From: Maniola hyperantus
Lineage: Eukaryota; Arthropoda; Insecta; Lepidoptera; Nymphalidae
Assembly (NCBI RefSeq): GCF_902806685.2
Contig: NC_048542.1
Location: 5,812,533-5,876,532 of the forward strand
Direction: 5' to 3'
DNA: 64,000 nucleotides
The position numbers were made by a program, and so were the translations under genes. Below the pieces are notes generated by a model. That model saw nothing but the letters and a program-made list of their open reading frames with translations. It did no database searches and was not told the origin of the DNA. Below are positions 21,359-35,000 of this stretch, in pieces. Within the stretch, counting starts at the first letter, position 1. Each line of letters starts with the position of its first letter.

Positions 21359-23124
21359 ATAATAATCAAAATATGTATAGGCATCTAATCCTTAAACGTC
21401 ATATAAACGCGCCTACGCCGTAGCAGAGTGAACCAGCCGTAGTAATATTTTTTGCTTTGTAGTTTTCAGCGATTCTGCGGACTTATGCAAAGCAGATATA
21501 AAATATCTATGTATTTATTTTCATGTTCGTAGGGTTTTTACAAGACATACTATAATCCATATTACTATTTATTTTAATTTATTTAATTTCACACTTTATG
21601 GAAGTTATAGGTTTTGGATTGCATAGGTCCTACTTGTCTTTGTCATTTGGCGTTTATGGATTAATTTCGACTTAAAAGTATAAAAATTTATAGTAAAACT
21701 AAAATCGGTAATTTATTTAAATAATATTTATTATTGTACTTATAAATTGGTGTTATGAATAATAAAGTTGCACTTTAATTACGGAATCGTACTACGTTTT
21801 GAAGAACAATTTATAAAAGTTTTATTACTTAAAACAATGGTGCCTACAGAAGAAAAGTGGTTACCTATGTAATAAAACATTACTTTCACTATTATTTATT
21901 GCTATTAAAGTTATTTTCGCCTTAAAATTCACGATTCGAACGTGACTAGGATTATTAAAGCACTAAATGAGTTACTAGAGATTCAAATCGAATCATTTTA
22001 AAAATTTATCATGGATTTAAAATATTTTAAATCTATTGGTCTTTACTAAGTTTAAATTTTATGCTATATAAATACTTAGTTAAATAATGTTTGAATGACG
22101 TGACTTGAAACATGCAAAAATTTAAAATACTGAGAATGAGCAAGTTTTAACGGTTTATATAGGTAAATATAATACGTATGTACAAAATTTGTATCTTACA
22201 ATAGTTATTATACTAATGACCAATTTCTCACTTGGTAGGTGAACTGCTAGTGAAAATAAGCATATTTGTGTCAATTTGTCTCGCCCGCTTTCATTAGAAG
22301 CCTTCATTAATGTAAACTACAATTTAAGTTTTGACCAGGCTAGTTTTAAGTTTCATTGTAATATATAAAAAAAGTTTTGAATGCTTATGTTTAATATATT
22401 GTGCTTTTGAGCTAATTACATAAAAATTTCAAAGTATTGGACAGTCTACTATATTTTTAATTTGTTGATATTTCAATTGCTTTTAGGGAAGGTTAACACC
22501 CAGCTTCCAATCAGACGAAGATTCAGAAGAGTGATTTGATATTCCATTCTACTTTTGTTTAATGTAAGATAGGTATCTACTTACACGTACGTACGAAGAA
22601 GGCGTTACTTTTTCTACGTCATCTAAAATATTATAAATTACGTCTGTACAATTTATTTGTCATTTAGAAATTACACTTTACCACCTCCAGAGAAATAATA
22701 AATTATTATTAAGGACTATTAGTCCTTTATTTTTTAAATTGCGCTTATTTTGCTGCGAATGTGGAGCGTTAAGTTCTATTTAAAAACAGAAAATCTTAAT
22801 CCCTTAATAATAGTAATATCTTTGTTGTCCTAATTTACAGAGCTATCAGCTACGAGTAAGTTCACAACCGAAGCTTGATGGACATCTTTTGAAAAATAGA
22901 AGGATCTTTTTTTATCAACTAGTTTCAGTGATCACAAATTATTCCTTATTAGAATATTAGATACTTCTGGGGGTCAAATAATAATTGAGGAACAATAGGG
23001 TCTTGGACTTGTACTTGTAGGTAGTAATAAAATGAAGTGATTTTTTGTATAGTGGTAGTTTATGTAGTAAAATATGCTATGCCTGGTTAAAACCCTACTG
23101 TTTACAAAGCTATTACACTGATCG

Positions 23125-23345
23125 CGAGCAATTTACTCTTATTAATTGAGGAGTTCCGTTCTCCATCTCCGAAGATATTCATCAGATCTTTACCAAATTA
23201 AAATGGGACCACCTCTGAAGTATGTGCTACAGAACAAAAAAAGAATTATCAAAATCGGTTAATAATTGACGGAGTAATCGCGTAACAAACATACAAAAAA
23301 CATACAGTCGAATTGAGAACCTCCTCCTTTTTTTGAAGTCGGTTA
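23125..23345 (+). mobile_element. Interspersed repeat ending CCTCCTCCTTTTTTTGAAGT
   Basis: Contains ATTGAGGAGTTCCGTTCTCC, AAAATCGGTTAATAATTGAC and the terminal GAATTGAGAACCTCCTCC...GAAGTCGGTTAAAA, a terminus I recognise as common in lepidopteran genomes. Class uncertain. Confidence 0.55.
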
Positions 23346-24324
23346 AAAAATAATGATTTTTGTAAATTATTCACTTTAATAATGTAGTCTAGCCCCATAA
23401 ACTAGAGCTACACAAAAAATCACGTCATTTTATTAGTACAGTCCAAATACCCTATTGCCTCAGATCGCATTTACATGAGTTTTGGAGGTAAGTAAAAGAT
23501 TTTTAAATTATATACTTATTGTAGCTTCTCTCCTGTATTCTTTTACGCATGTTGGGATATCACACATATTGGAGGTAGATGTCTTATTTAATCTCAGAAC
23601 TCACAACAAGCGGCAGAACCATTAAATGATTAATAGTTTTTTGCACATACTCGCAACAAAACACCAAACAACCTACGTGACGTCCTTGTTTGCAAAGACG
23701 TGGTCCCCCGTTTATAATAGATAGATAAGGTCCACCTTATTCTGTAAAATCCCAAAGATCTTCCGTAAATCCCCAAGCCGCCGCTTAGACCGCAAATAGG
23801 GCATCACTATGTTATTTTACATGTATACAATTTAAATTTACTTCAAACTATCTACTTTAACAATTTAAGAGCTAAGATCACAAAACTCATTGACTAAAGG
23901 GCTACGATCAATTCCTTTATCAATCACTAAATCAATGTTGTGGTAGATGTGTCGAGTAGGAATTTGAAGACCTTCTGCAATTTTCTAGTACAACAGTCTT
24001 TTGCGAAATTTTGCAAAGGTATTATATGTATTATAAATAAGAGTATTATGGAAATTTCTTCAAATGAGCTAGTTATTAAAAATAGCGAACATTTTACATG
24101 CATGATGCAATTTCATTGCATAATTTTATACATATCAACTAAAGTAGTAACAGTTTTTTTAATGTTGCGAATCTGGCTATTTCTGATGTTCACAATCTCT
24201 AAAGTAAAGGAACTAAATTGACAAAGGTTAAATCAAGTGATATCTTTTCCGCATATAGCAATATGAAAGGAATAGCAATACATTTGGACCTGTTATTTTA
24301 TGTAGCTTAGTTTAAACATTATGT

Positions 24325-24410
24325 ACAGTCAGCGACAAAGCTAGGTTTGCCTACCCGCCAGTACTTAAGCGACTATGGACGGGTGTTAACCTAGCTTTGT
24401 TGCTGACTGT
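24325..24410. mobile_element. 86-bp hairpin MITE
   Basis: ACAGTCAGCGACAAAGCTAG at the left is mirrored by CTAGCTTTGTTGCTGACTGT at the right. It appears to have landed inside a decayed copy of the 20585-type hairpin element. Confidence 0.85.
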
Positions 24411-24982
24411 TCAATAGAATTAGCTACAACTGTATTATGATTTAAATTTAAAATTAAACTACTTTTACAATAAGTTCGCGAAGACATGAGGAAGAAAAAA
24501 GATGAAGAGTTTTGTCATAATATGCTTGTTTTTTATATGGTTTGCTTCATAATAATGCATTACTTGATTAGGTAGGTAGTTAAACTAAATGTATTTTTGT
24601 GACCTGTTTCTGACCTCCTTACGGTTTATATCTTAATTTAATTATTTAAATCGACGTTGAATTTTTGGGCATTTTCTCAATTAATATCGCTTTATTTCGT
24701 TTTAATTTGCGATAAAATTAAAATAATTAATATTGAAAACGTGCATGTATCGAGTATTATAATTTCATATTGTGCCCTGAAAATGTTAACAAATTACTGT
24801 TTTTGAATTGAAAGTACACGATTATTAAAAAAGAAAAATTAAGTAACCAAAGTTCATTACAATAAAAAATATGATGTCGAGTGATTATAATAATGGTATG
24901 AAATAGGTACGCCGTTTTCTTATTAGTAACGAATACCAACTAGGTATAGTTCGCGACAGTTAAATAGTCGCGTCTGACTTAC

Positions 24983-25133
24983 GATGCGAGTGCGAGCTCG
25001 CGCAGGTATTGTTCCACGCGCTCGTGTACTCTGTACGGATGTAGTACTCACACTAATGCAGATGAAGAACGCAGGGTGTGCGGCGCAGCGCGTGGGTTGG
25101 TGTGCTCCGTTTACTCCCGTCGCGCGCCCCACT
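24983..25133 (-). promoter_or_regulatory. GC-rich island; candidate first exon and core promoter on the minus strand
   Basis: A CpG-rich patch in AT-rich surroundings. On the minus strand it has an arthropod initiator-like TCAGT (25135-25131) and, 150 bp on, a strong splice donor (CGCATC|GTAAGTCAG, GT at 24982-24981). No long open frame is present, so it would be a 5' non-coding exon. No downstream exon was recognised; the call rests on composition and motifs. Confidence 0.3.
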
Positions 25134-25495
25134 GACGCCTAAAAAAATTCTATTACGACGCGACTTGCGGTTAAATTCAAAAGCGACTGTTTAATTGGCG
25201 TGGACTATATGTATTCGTCTAATTTAAGAAAAAGCGTCGTTCGAAAAATGTTTTTCTATCTTCTTCATGCTCTCTCACAATCGCATAAAATCTTATTCTT
25301 TAATACCTATGTATCACATACATAACTGATGTGTTTTTAACAGTCCATTTGGCAGTAAATTATTGAATGGGATATGGAAAAATTGTACTACAGATTTTGT
25401 CGTATTTTTTTGCGTCTACAATTACCTGTAAAGAGGAAATAGATTTTATTTCCTGATTGAAAAAAAAGTAATTAAATATTAGTAAGTTCTTAGGG

Positions 25496-25773
25496 TAGAG
25501 TGACTTAGAACATACGTAACTCCGAAAAGTTGAAGTGCGTGGCCGTGGACCCCCGACTAGGAGGCCGATGTTTTAACCACTAGGCTATCACTGCTGCATG
25601 CCTGAGAGTTCTCCATAATGTTCCTAAAAGGTGTGTGAAGTCCGCCGATTCGCACTTGATCAGCGTGGTCTGGTAGAGTGTAGACTATGGCCAAACCCTT
25701 TTCATTCTGACTCTGAGAGGAGACCCGTGCTCAACTAGTCGGCGGCGATAGGTTGATCATGATGATGATGATG
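25496..25773 (+). mobile_element. TGATGA-family SINE
   Basis: The copy matches the family in its TCCATAATGTTCC, GGAGACCCGTGCTC and GATAGGTTGATCATGATGAT segments. The promoter-like head appears rearranged. Confidence 0.75.
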
Positions 25774-25847
25774 ATTTCTTTTCTTGTTACATAAATAACT
25801 AAGTATAAGTACACGGACACGTTTTCAACTAGATTATGGGACTGCAT

Positions 25848-25984
25848 ATAGTACGCGACAGGTCGAGATCACAATCGGGGTATGAGGCGGGAGGACGCCC
25901 CGCCCACCCGCACGTCACCGACGTAATCCCGCACCGGAGGCATTCTCACCCCGATTGCCATCTCGGCCTGTCGCGTTTTATACT
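25848..25984. mobile_element. GC-rich MITE (CGCGACAGGT family), next to the DPP-like 3' end
   Basis: TAGTACGCGACAGGTCGAGA at left and CCATCTCGGCCTGTCGCG inverted at right. It lies about 60 bp beyond the DPP-like stop codon, so the 3'UTR probably runs into it. Confidence 0.85.
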
Positions 25985-26044
25985 TTGTACTTTGACGATC
26001 GAAGTTCCTCACCAAGAGTACAACTCCTCATCCCTCCACGAGTC

Positions 26045-29000
26045 TCAGTCGAGGTTGCCACCGTTCCGCAAGCCGGCCTTGGTCTCGGGCGGCACCTGCT
26101 TCCTGAAGCAGTCGTCCAGGAACGACGACATGGTGCGGTACAGGTGGCGACGGACACCTTCCAGACTGTGGGCTTCGTCGGGGTATATCTGTACAGATGT
26201 AATTAAATTATGTTAGAGTGGATAGGTAGTATATTCAAATATGATAGGATTGCGTAAAGGATATAGGTAAGTACCAACGCCCGGTCAGCTACATTTAGCA
26301 TGTAGGTATGATTGCCATTACTTATTTTAAGCTGTGATGATCTAGTTCTAAATATAGGATCTCAAAATATCTAGGTACTTTGCCGTAAATAGAGAAAAAC
26401 AAATTTTGTTCTGACGGATTCGCCTTTGCAGCAGAACAAGACTTTCATCACGATCAGTGATCATGCAGTAAACGAGTGAAAAATGCTTCAATAAATCAAC
26501 AAACTTTCTACTTGACTAAGTTTAGTTACTTGCGACAATAGATATTGCTCTGGCAAATATGACCATTTTTGTAGTTTCCTGCTGCTTAAACTTAGGTGTT
26601 CAGTCAATCCGACTATAAACGTTATGAAATGAAAAATCCGCCATGGGATCGATTGTGTACCAAATGGTCATGGATCCAACCATGGAGAAGAAAAAAAACG
26701 GTCCGACTGTTCTACTGGGAGCCTTACTATACCCACTTGAAGTCTAAACGTGCTGCCCTGGTCCGAAAGAGCCCTGGCCAGCGCCATGGTCTGCTGCAAG
26801 TGCACGTTGTCGTCGGCCGTGCCGTGTACCAGCAGCAGCATCTTGTCGTGTAGCGCCGCCACTTGCTTGGTGACGTCGGCGTCTGCGTACCCGCGGTAGT
26901 TGCCCGTCGCGTTGGGTAAGCCCATGTAGCGCTCTGCGTATGCTGATGCTGTTGGTTAAAGGTAGGATATCCATAAGATATGGATATGAAAAGAATGAAA
27001 GAAAGAAATAAATAAAACGTTTACATACAAACGTAACCAGTTTTACCTACAGATAGGTCATTCCGGCGCCTCCACCACTTGGGTAACCAATTTAAAGTCT
27101 AACAGAAAATTACGTTTTTGTCGGCATCGAGGAGGTTTTTTGTGATACTTAGATTTTGTTCTTTTACTATTTTAATTCCTCAAAAACTTTTATTTTTGCA
27201 ACTGAAATTATCTAAAAAACTATCGGATATCCGGAATGATTATTATATCAGTTTATAAAACCGAAACCAATTAAAAAAAACCTTAATATAACTACTTAGA
27301 CAAGTTCCCGACTGTACTCACGTGGTTAGTCGACGTAAGTTGGATTAGTTTCGAACCCATCCGTGCTCATTTTTCACTGGGACTCAGATCCCAGCTCAGG
27401 GATTGAGACTGTCGGACGGAAAAGCTGAGTCTCAACCTCGCCGCATCGCGAGCTGAGTCCCCACGCACGATAGTTTAAACGCTAAAATAATCTTACTTAC
27501 TTCATACCTATATCCAGATCCGATATCTCATGCGCAGACATGTTCTCCAAACTTCACTCTTGTCTAGAGTTCTTTTTATCTGACGCTAACTGCAGTAAAG
27601 GCAGCAAAAAGCAAAATAAGCTCACCGTAATACCGCCAACGCACGATAGGCGTGATGGAGATCCCGCAGTGGAAGACACTGGGCGGGTTGGTGCTGGCGA
27701 GTGCTAGGGCAGCCAAGAAGCCGCCGTGCCCTCGACCCCATACTGCAACCCTCCGTGAATCGATGAAGTGCAGAGAGTCGCGGAGGTACCTGACGGTCAA
27801 TTACGGAAATGCTGACCATTCTCAATAGTCTCAATTGTTGTGATTTTTGTGTAGCTGTCAAACTACGGCTGTAGGACATAATTTCTCCATGAAACCGTGG
27901 TCTTACGTATCATTTTTTTAAATACCTACTTACCTATATGTAGGTAAGTTTTTGAAAATTATCAAGTTAGGGGCTATCTAACTTTATAATACTTGATTGG
28001 TATCTTTTTGAGTTACCTATGTAACTCAAAAATTACTCGTTGCAGTGAGCCGCTTTTTAGAAAAAAATGTGATTTAGCTATTAAGAGCTATAGTATGTAC
28101 GCGAAAACAAGTAAGTAGTTCAATCCTCAAGTAGTTCAAGTTGCACCCTGGCGGTTTGCGCAGGTTAGACTACTTAAAGATTAAATACACACGCCCGGCT
28201 GAAATCCGTATTTGAATGCACAGTCATAACATAGTCTGCGACAGGTTGAGATAGCAATCGGGGTATGAGGTGGGGGGACGTGGTTGGCGTGGGGGCTGTG
28301 TGGGTCGTCTCCTCTCCGATTGTCATTTCAACCTGTCGCGTACTAGGTATAGTATGCCTCGTGTTCAGATTGGACTACCTACTTGTTTTGTGCGCACGAC
28401 ATCAAGCGTGGAATTGTCATCGAATAAAAACTAGAACTTACTCAGCAACTTCTAACTGATCAGCTAGCTCGACAGTTCCCAGCCTTCTGTGCAACGTGTG
28501 ATGCGCCGCCAACCCACGCCCGCCCGCGCCTCGTGCGTCCACCGACGCTAGTATAGCCCCCGCACCAGCTGCTAGCGAGCCCCAGTCTAGAGCCCATTGC
28601 TCTGTTACTAGCTGCGTGCCTGGTGCTCCATGCCTGTTATATTTTTTTTTAATTGATTAAAAACATACTTAATGGAATGTTTAACAAGTCTGCTTTTTGA
28701 CACAACGAAAAACACGCAAGTTCAAAATTCCCGTTATCCGTATTATCGATGTCGAATGTCGATACAAGTAGAATTAGATAGATATTAGAAAAAACACGCC
28801 AAATTAAGAACTTTGGAAGTCACTTATAAAAAGACAGCAAGATACTGAAATAGGTTAATGAGCTTTGCCTATGTTGATAACTTATGTATACCTGTATACT
28901 TGATAATTATTCTGAATTCTGTGGTTGGTAATTTCTTGTACAGTAAAACATGGGTTAATTAGAACGTGCAAGTAGGTTTATACTGCGCTTTTACGTTGTT

Positions 29001-32000
29001 TCAATGCAATAGCGAGTTGAGAAAACCGTCGATCTCTATGTACCTATCTACCTAGTGACTATCTACGGCTGTCGAGTTAATTTCATTTTCTATGTCTCAC
29101 TGCTAGGTAATCCTCCGACATGGTCATGAATGTTTTGCTATTTATTTTGTGATCACAAAATAACCGAACCTATACAAAACAGCCTATGGGTACCTACCTA
29201 GTCCAAGACAAAAATAAATTAAGGGAGATTATTTATTCTTATGTGTTTAAAGTCCCTTCCAAATTCCCTATAAACCAAGAAACGTTGGAAAAGCGTCGTT
29301 ATTCCTACCGAATAGAAGTCTAAAAGCTCTGGATACTTTATCGAGTAAATTGCCGTCTTATAGGCTTGCCAGTGAAATTGGCTAGTGAATAAATAAAAGA
29401 AACGCTTTCTAAAACTGGAGGAGGCTCCCACAAATTGCTGTCGGCTGCTTGATGAGACAGCCGTAGTCTCTTCCTTTATCCCTAAGCTCCATCCAGATGT
29501 GAACGCTAGGCTACTTAAATATTTAGGTATGTAGCTTATAAATTTATAGGTAAGTATGTATCTTTTACGGAATGCGGAAAGATTGGGGAATGGGAAGCCA
29601 CCGCATTATTATCCCAAGTAAACTCCTACCATTAAATGATAAATGGAAAAGGTCACGACCCTTAGCAACCAGGAATATACACTTTTAAAAGCTATTAATA
29701 CAAATTCTCGTAGGTACGGAGAATCGAAGTAAAAATTCAGTTCAGCAAGAGGATCTCTAGGTTGACTCCAAATCCAACATGGTTTGTTGTGACTTTTAAA
29801 GTCGGTTTTTTGAAAAGAAAAAAAAAATACTATCACGCACACGTTCTGTATTTAGGTACTCTATAATAATGTAAAGACGTAAAGGTAAGTAGTACTAACA
29901 CTTTCATAACTAGCGGATATTTGGTGACTTCATCTTCTCTCAAGCCCGGGGGCAGTAGTAACCGCACTCTCGCAGTGTTACCACTGGACAGCTGCACGGA
30001 GAATGTACGAGGTGTCGGTAGAGCTATTCCAGACAGCTTCTCCTGCACAAAGGAATTTCATACATAAACTCATTGATTTATTTAATAAATCAATGCATAA
30101 ACTGTAGTTGTCTGTTTCATACATAAACAGTGCGTGTTGCCAGTGATGACATATGGATCCGAGAATGGTCGCTAACAGCTATGGGCCTCATAAGAAAGCT
30201 CAGAGTCACTCAGCGGGCGATGGAGAGAGCTATGTGCGGAGTTTCTTTACGTGATCAAATCAGAAATGAGGAGATCCGTAGGAGAACTAGAGTAACCGAC
30301 ATAGCTCAACGGGTTGCGAAGCTGAAGTGGCAATGGGCAGGGCACATAGTTCGTACAACCGATAGACGTTGGGGTCCCAAGGTGCTAGAATGGCGACCTC
30401 GCACCGGAAGACGCAGTGTTGGAAGACCCCCCACTAGGTGGACGGACGACATCAGACGAGTCGCAGGGAGCCGCTGGATTCAGGTGGCGCAAGACCGTGG
30501 CGTGTGGAAGTCCCTACAAGAGACCTATGTCCAGCAGTGGAGGTCTATCGGTTGATGATGATGATGATGACTGTAGTTGAGGAACTGGCGAACAAAACGG
30601 TGTGAATGCACGATACAAAATATTACAAAAAACAAAAAACAGGAGGAGCGAAAAACTGATGGACTAATATAAAGTTTGTACTCAATAATATACAATTGTG
30701 CCTATTACTTATATTATAATTATTATCTTTATGTTCCCTAACAACTTACGTACACCTTAAACCCAGTCTCACTAGCCTTTAAATCCTCTTCAACCTAGTT
30801 GCCTGGTAGAGATCGCTTCACAGCGATAAGGCCGCTGATTGTATGTTCTTCTTTTACATGTTTCTTTTTGTGCCTTTTCTTTTTGGTGTACAATAAAGAA
30901 TATTAAAAATATAATATAATATAATATAATATAATATAAGAATATAAACTAAAATAATAATTTAATATTTAAAAATGAATTTAAATGTAACATCAACAGA
31001 GATAATGGAACCAATAGTAAACCCACCAATTGAAAACTGAACAGGCAACGTCAGTTCAGCCTTATCGAATGTGTGCTGTGCCGTGCATGCACGGAATAAT
31101 CTCAAAAGTTAATATCGATTTGCGTAATTTTTTGAGTTTCTTTAATCCGTCCGGCCCTTAGATAGGTATGTCCATCGTCCGGCCGTCTTTATCGCATTGG
31201 TCTTCAAACATGTGCGAAATGTGCGCGTATGAGACGAAATTGAACGTAGAAATATTAGCTAAGTATATTATATATTATGCTGAGGTAAAATAACAGTTCC
31301 TATTTGTAAAACTTTGTAAACAAAACATCAAAAAGGGATTTAAATGTACCAGCAACAGAGAGAGCAATATCAATTGTTGAGCGATAACTCGTCAATCTGT
31401 CGTTCCACTGTTACAATGGAATCGCCAGTTAAACTGCACAAAGGGAAACAAATCCGCAATCACAATGTGCGTCGATCACGCTCTGAATTTAAACAAGTGT
31501 ATTTATAGTCCTAGGTTTATTGTATACTAGCTTATTCCCACATACTCGACCTAGAATCTCAACATACAAGGTCAGTCAGAAAGAGCGATCTAACCCGAAG
31601 AGGATTATTGTACAGTTCATCATTATTAAAAAATTTGCTATGGAGCTAAACCTTAAAAAAATCTTCTGGTCCCAACATTTTGTCATTTTTGTATGAACGT
31701 CAGATTTAGGGCGGTATGAACAATTGATTTTGGTCCCATAGTAATAGGTCGGTACTTGTTTAAAACGACGAGTAGGTACAAGACCCCTTTCTGCATTTCC
31801 GAATGACCTTGTAAGATGTACAGTAAATATTACATTACTAAGCATTACATATTATACATGTGAATCAAATACAATTTATAATTTGAAATCAAAGCATTGA
31901 TGAGACTTGTTACACTTGGGCAAGTCATTTGTTGAGAATTATTCTGTCAATCTATTTGCCCTTCCTTTGTAGAGCCTAGATAATTCAAAGTTTACAGAAA

Positions 32001-35000
32001 AGGTATGAAACTTCGTAATTCAATGATTAACTACTACCTACTATAAACCTCTGTCTACCGCTCTTGTCATTTCAGGGATGCATAAACTTCGAGGTATAGT
32101 CCGCGACAGGTCAAGATGGTAAGCGGGGTATGAGGCGGGGAGACGCCCCGCACACCCACGCGGGGGCTGTGCGGGTATGGCGTTCCCTCCCCGATTGCCA
32201 TCTCGTCCTGTCGCGTACTATGGAAGTTTCTCTTGCAATTTTGTACACTTTTTAAAGTTTACCTTAACCAACGTGTTGTTTTCGAGATGCATCAAAAGTC
32301 TCGGCTCTGGGAGCGATATTTTGTGCAAGTTGGACGTCGGCACTCCTGGTCCCAGACACTCCAGCACGAAGTACGTCGACGACGGACTGAAGTAGGCATC
32401 GTGGTATAGGCACGGTAGGTTCTGTGGTATATTTTCTATGAACAAGTATCAAAATAAACATGTAAACAGTAGTTGTAACAACAGCGTACCTACCAGTAGT
32501 AGGTAGGTACGTAATGAAAATTCGTAAAAAAATAATTACGTACCTAGTTGAAATGGCAATCAGGGAGGGAACGCCCCGCACAGCCGCATAGCCCCCGCGC
32601 TAACCCGGTACGGGCGGGTGTGCACTGTGCAGGGCATCCCCCGCCTCGTACCCCTATTGCCATCGCAACCTGTCGCGGACTATAGGTTTGCCTATGAAAT
32701 CCTAGCCGAGATTCGCCGGGCCGGCCGTGCCGGACAGTTGTCAATAGGTAGTTAATTTGTGTCCGGAAGGAAGACCGGCGCTATAGCACAGTCACATTAA
32801 TTGCGTCCATGGCTCGTCCGGACACAAATCTCTTGGCAATCGCCCGGCAGCGGCGTAGTGAGTAGTGTGATCTAGCTCTACCTTTGTGGTTTTTTATAAC
32901 CACGCCTACTAACATAACTTGATTATACTCGCTGGACAACGGTGGGTTTGTGAATGTTGTTAATTTTTTTATGTAAATTTCTTATATTTATTTCTTGATA
33001 AAATCTGGAAATTATACTATACATAAGTATACATACAGTTTATATCCTAATAAATGGAAATAATGACTAGGCAGGCAATTTAAAAGTATTAAAATAAGTT
33101 TTTAGCCATTAGTGTAGATTTATGATTTCCAGTCGGTAAATATCTAAATATTTATATCTCGGCATAGGTAATAGCGAGGATTTATCTTTGTTTTATGACT
33201 GAAACAAGAACTGTCCGAGCAAAGTCGTGGTAGTTCAGCTAGTTCCAAATAATTCCGATATTTACAATAACATCATAATGGTTAGTCCCATAATAAACAC
33301 TAAGCTACGACCGACGACGCCAAACTAAGTAAATACTTTGTTCAAACATCGTCTGCGTTTGAAGTAGGTCGTCAGGCCGTCTTGTTTATTGTTCCTCTTC
33401 ATTTCCACTTGTAAATAAATATGTACCATACTATTAACATTTCAGAGTCAATCATTTGTAATGGAATGTCGAAATTCGATGTACAATTTGAGAATACTGA
33501 CACATCGATTTTCATGATAAAATATGAGTCGTGCAAGTTTTTTCTTTGGGGTAGATTGGGGCAGATGAACTCACTATATGTAGGCCATATTGAGTGACTG
33601 TAAAATGTGATTAATATCATCTTTCACGATAAAGCTTGATATCATGATCTTAGATAGGTACTTCACTGATCATGATTATCGTGAATCGTGACCATAACGC
33701 CTCCCGCGCACTGAGTCACAAGTCGCAACGCTGACCGCGACTATATTATGGTCGCAGCGACTAACGTTTTCCAACTTGGTCGCGGTTCCTTAGTGTGCGT
33801 TATTGAATTTATAATATGCTTAATAAATAATGAAACGTTGGTCGCGGTCGTACCTTGATCATGACTAAAAGACGTACTGTGCAGATAACTAAATGATGCC
33901 CGCAACTTCGTCCCTCGGAATTAGGTTTTCAAAAATCCCGTGGGAACTCTTAGATTTTCTGGTCCAAAAAGTACTACATCACTCTTCCAGGTCATCATCA
34001 AGATCAACACATTATTCCGTGCTGCTGTCGTCGCACGTCGCTGTCGCCTCGTCTCGCTTCAAACCTTGCAAACGCTCTGTCCAAACCTTTAAAATTCTCG
34101 TAGATGGAATGGATGGATGGGATGGTTTTTGTCGTGTTTTTGTATTCAATTTATACTCTCCCAATAAAAGTAATTAGTACTTTGTAATATTAGTAGAAAC
34201 TAGAAAGTACTCAATCAGAATTTCCACGCTGTTTTAATCAGATTTCTTATTGACTTTGAAATTGAACGGTATCGAACTGAGGAAGCAAACGTTATTAAAT
34301 CGAGCCCTAAGGCGATTGTAATGGACTTGTCTTGAGGCTATACTGTAATATTGTGTCTTAGACGTATAAATGAATTCGTATTTACCTAAGAGTATATTCC
34401 AACCATTATTGCAATTGGCTTTATGGCCGTTCTAATTAAATAATAAATAAATAATAATAAATAATTGCAGAAAAATATCTGGTGGCTGTACACTGAGTCC
34501 TCTGGTGCTGCAAATGTTCATGGGCGGCGGTAATCACTTAACATCAGGTGACCCGCCTGCTCGCTTGCTCGCTATATCTATTTAAAAAAAAAAAAGAGTA
34601 CTTAGGTACTAGGTATCTTGATAAATATTTCGGAATAGTTTGCAGTAGCATAACTTGTAAAAACTCTATGAATGATACCTACTTAGCCTACAACCGTATA
34701 ACGCTAAGCATTTTTTAAGTAGGTAAGTTCATATTTACATCTACATTTTTTAACTATACCTATTGATATTTCAACCCGTAATTTACATATAAGATTATTT
34801 TTATTCACTGACTTGTTAGTAATTGGCTGCTTTGAGAAGTCACGAATTTCTAAATTAACTGAACATAATGATTTTAACTGGACATAGTCTGCAAAATAGT
34901 TAGGTACCTACAGTGCAAAACTTGAAGTGGAAAACGTTATTGGACAGAGCATGGGCAGAGCTTTGTGAAAGTCTGACGAGGTGCTAACACAATTTCATTG

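Larger units (their letters stand above)
16990..25845. other. Intergenic region between the convergent CIP2A and DPP-like genes
   Basis: About 8.9 kb of AT-rich DNA with MITEs, SINEs and hairpin elements listed separately, a short ATT microsatellite at 18905-18935 and one GC-rich island near 25 kb. I find no conserved coding exon on either strand. Stretches 21360-23110 and 23350-24180 hold nothing I can name beyond low-complexity AT-rich sequence. Confidence 0.6.

Noticed and set aside
23940..24221. 93-codon open frame in the intergenic region
   Set aside because: AT-rich, no recognisable domain, and its end overlaps a decayed hairpin element.
24923..25132. 69-codon minus-strand frame in the GC-rich island
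   Set aside because: No domain, and it crosses the strong donor at 24982; composition alone explains the open frame.
26596..26974. Alternative frames on both strands over the DPP-like exon 26737-26948
   Set aside because: They are shadows; only the frame with ERYMGLPN...HGTADDNVH matches the family and joins neighbouring exons.
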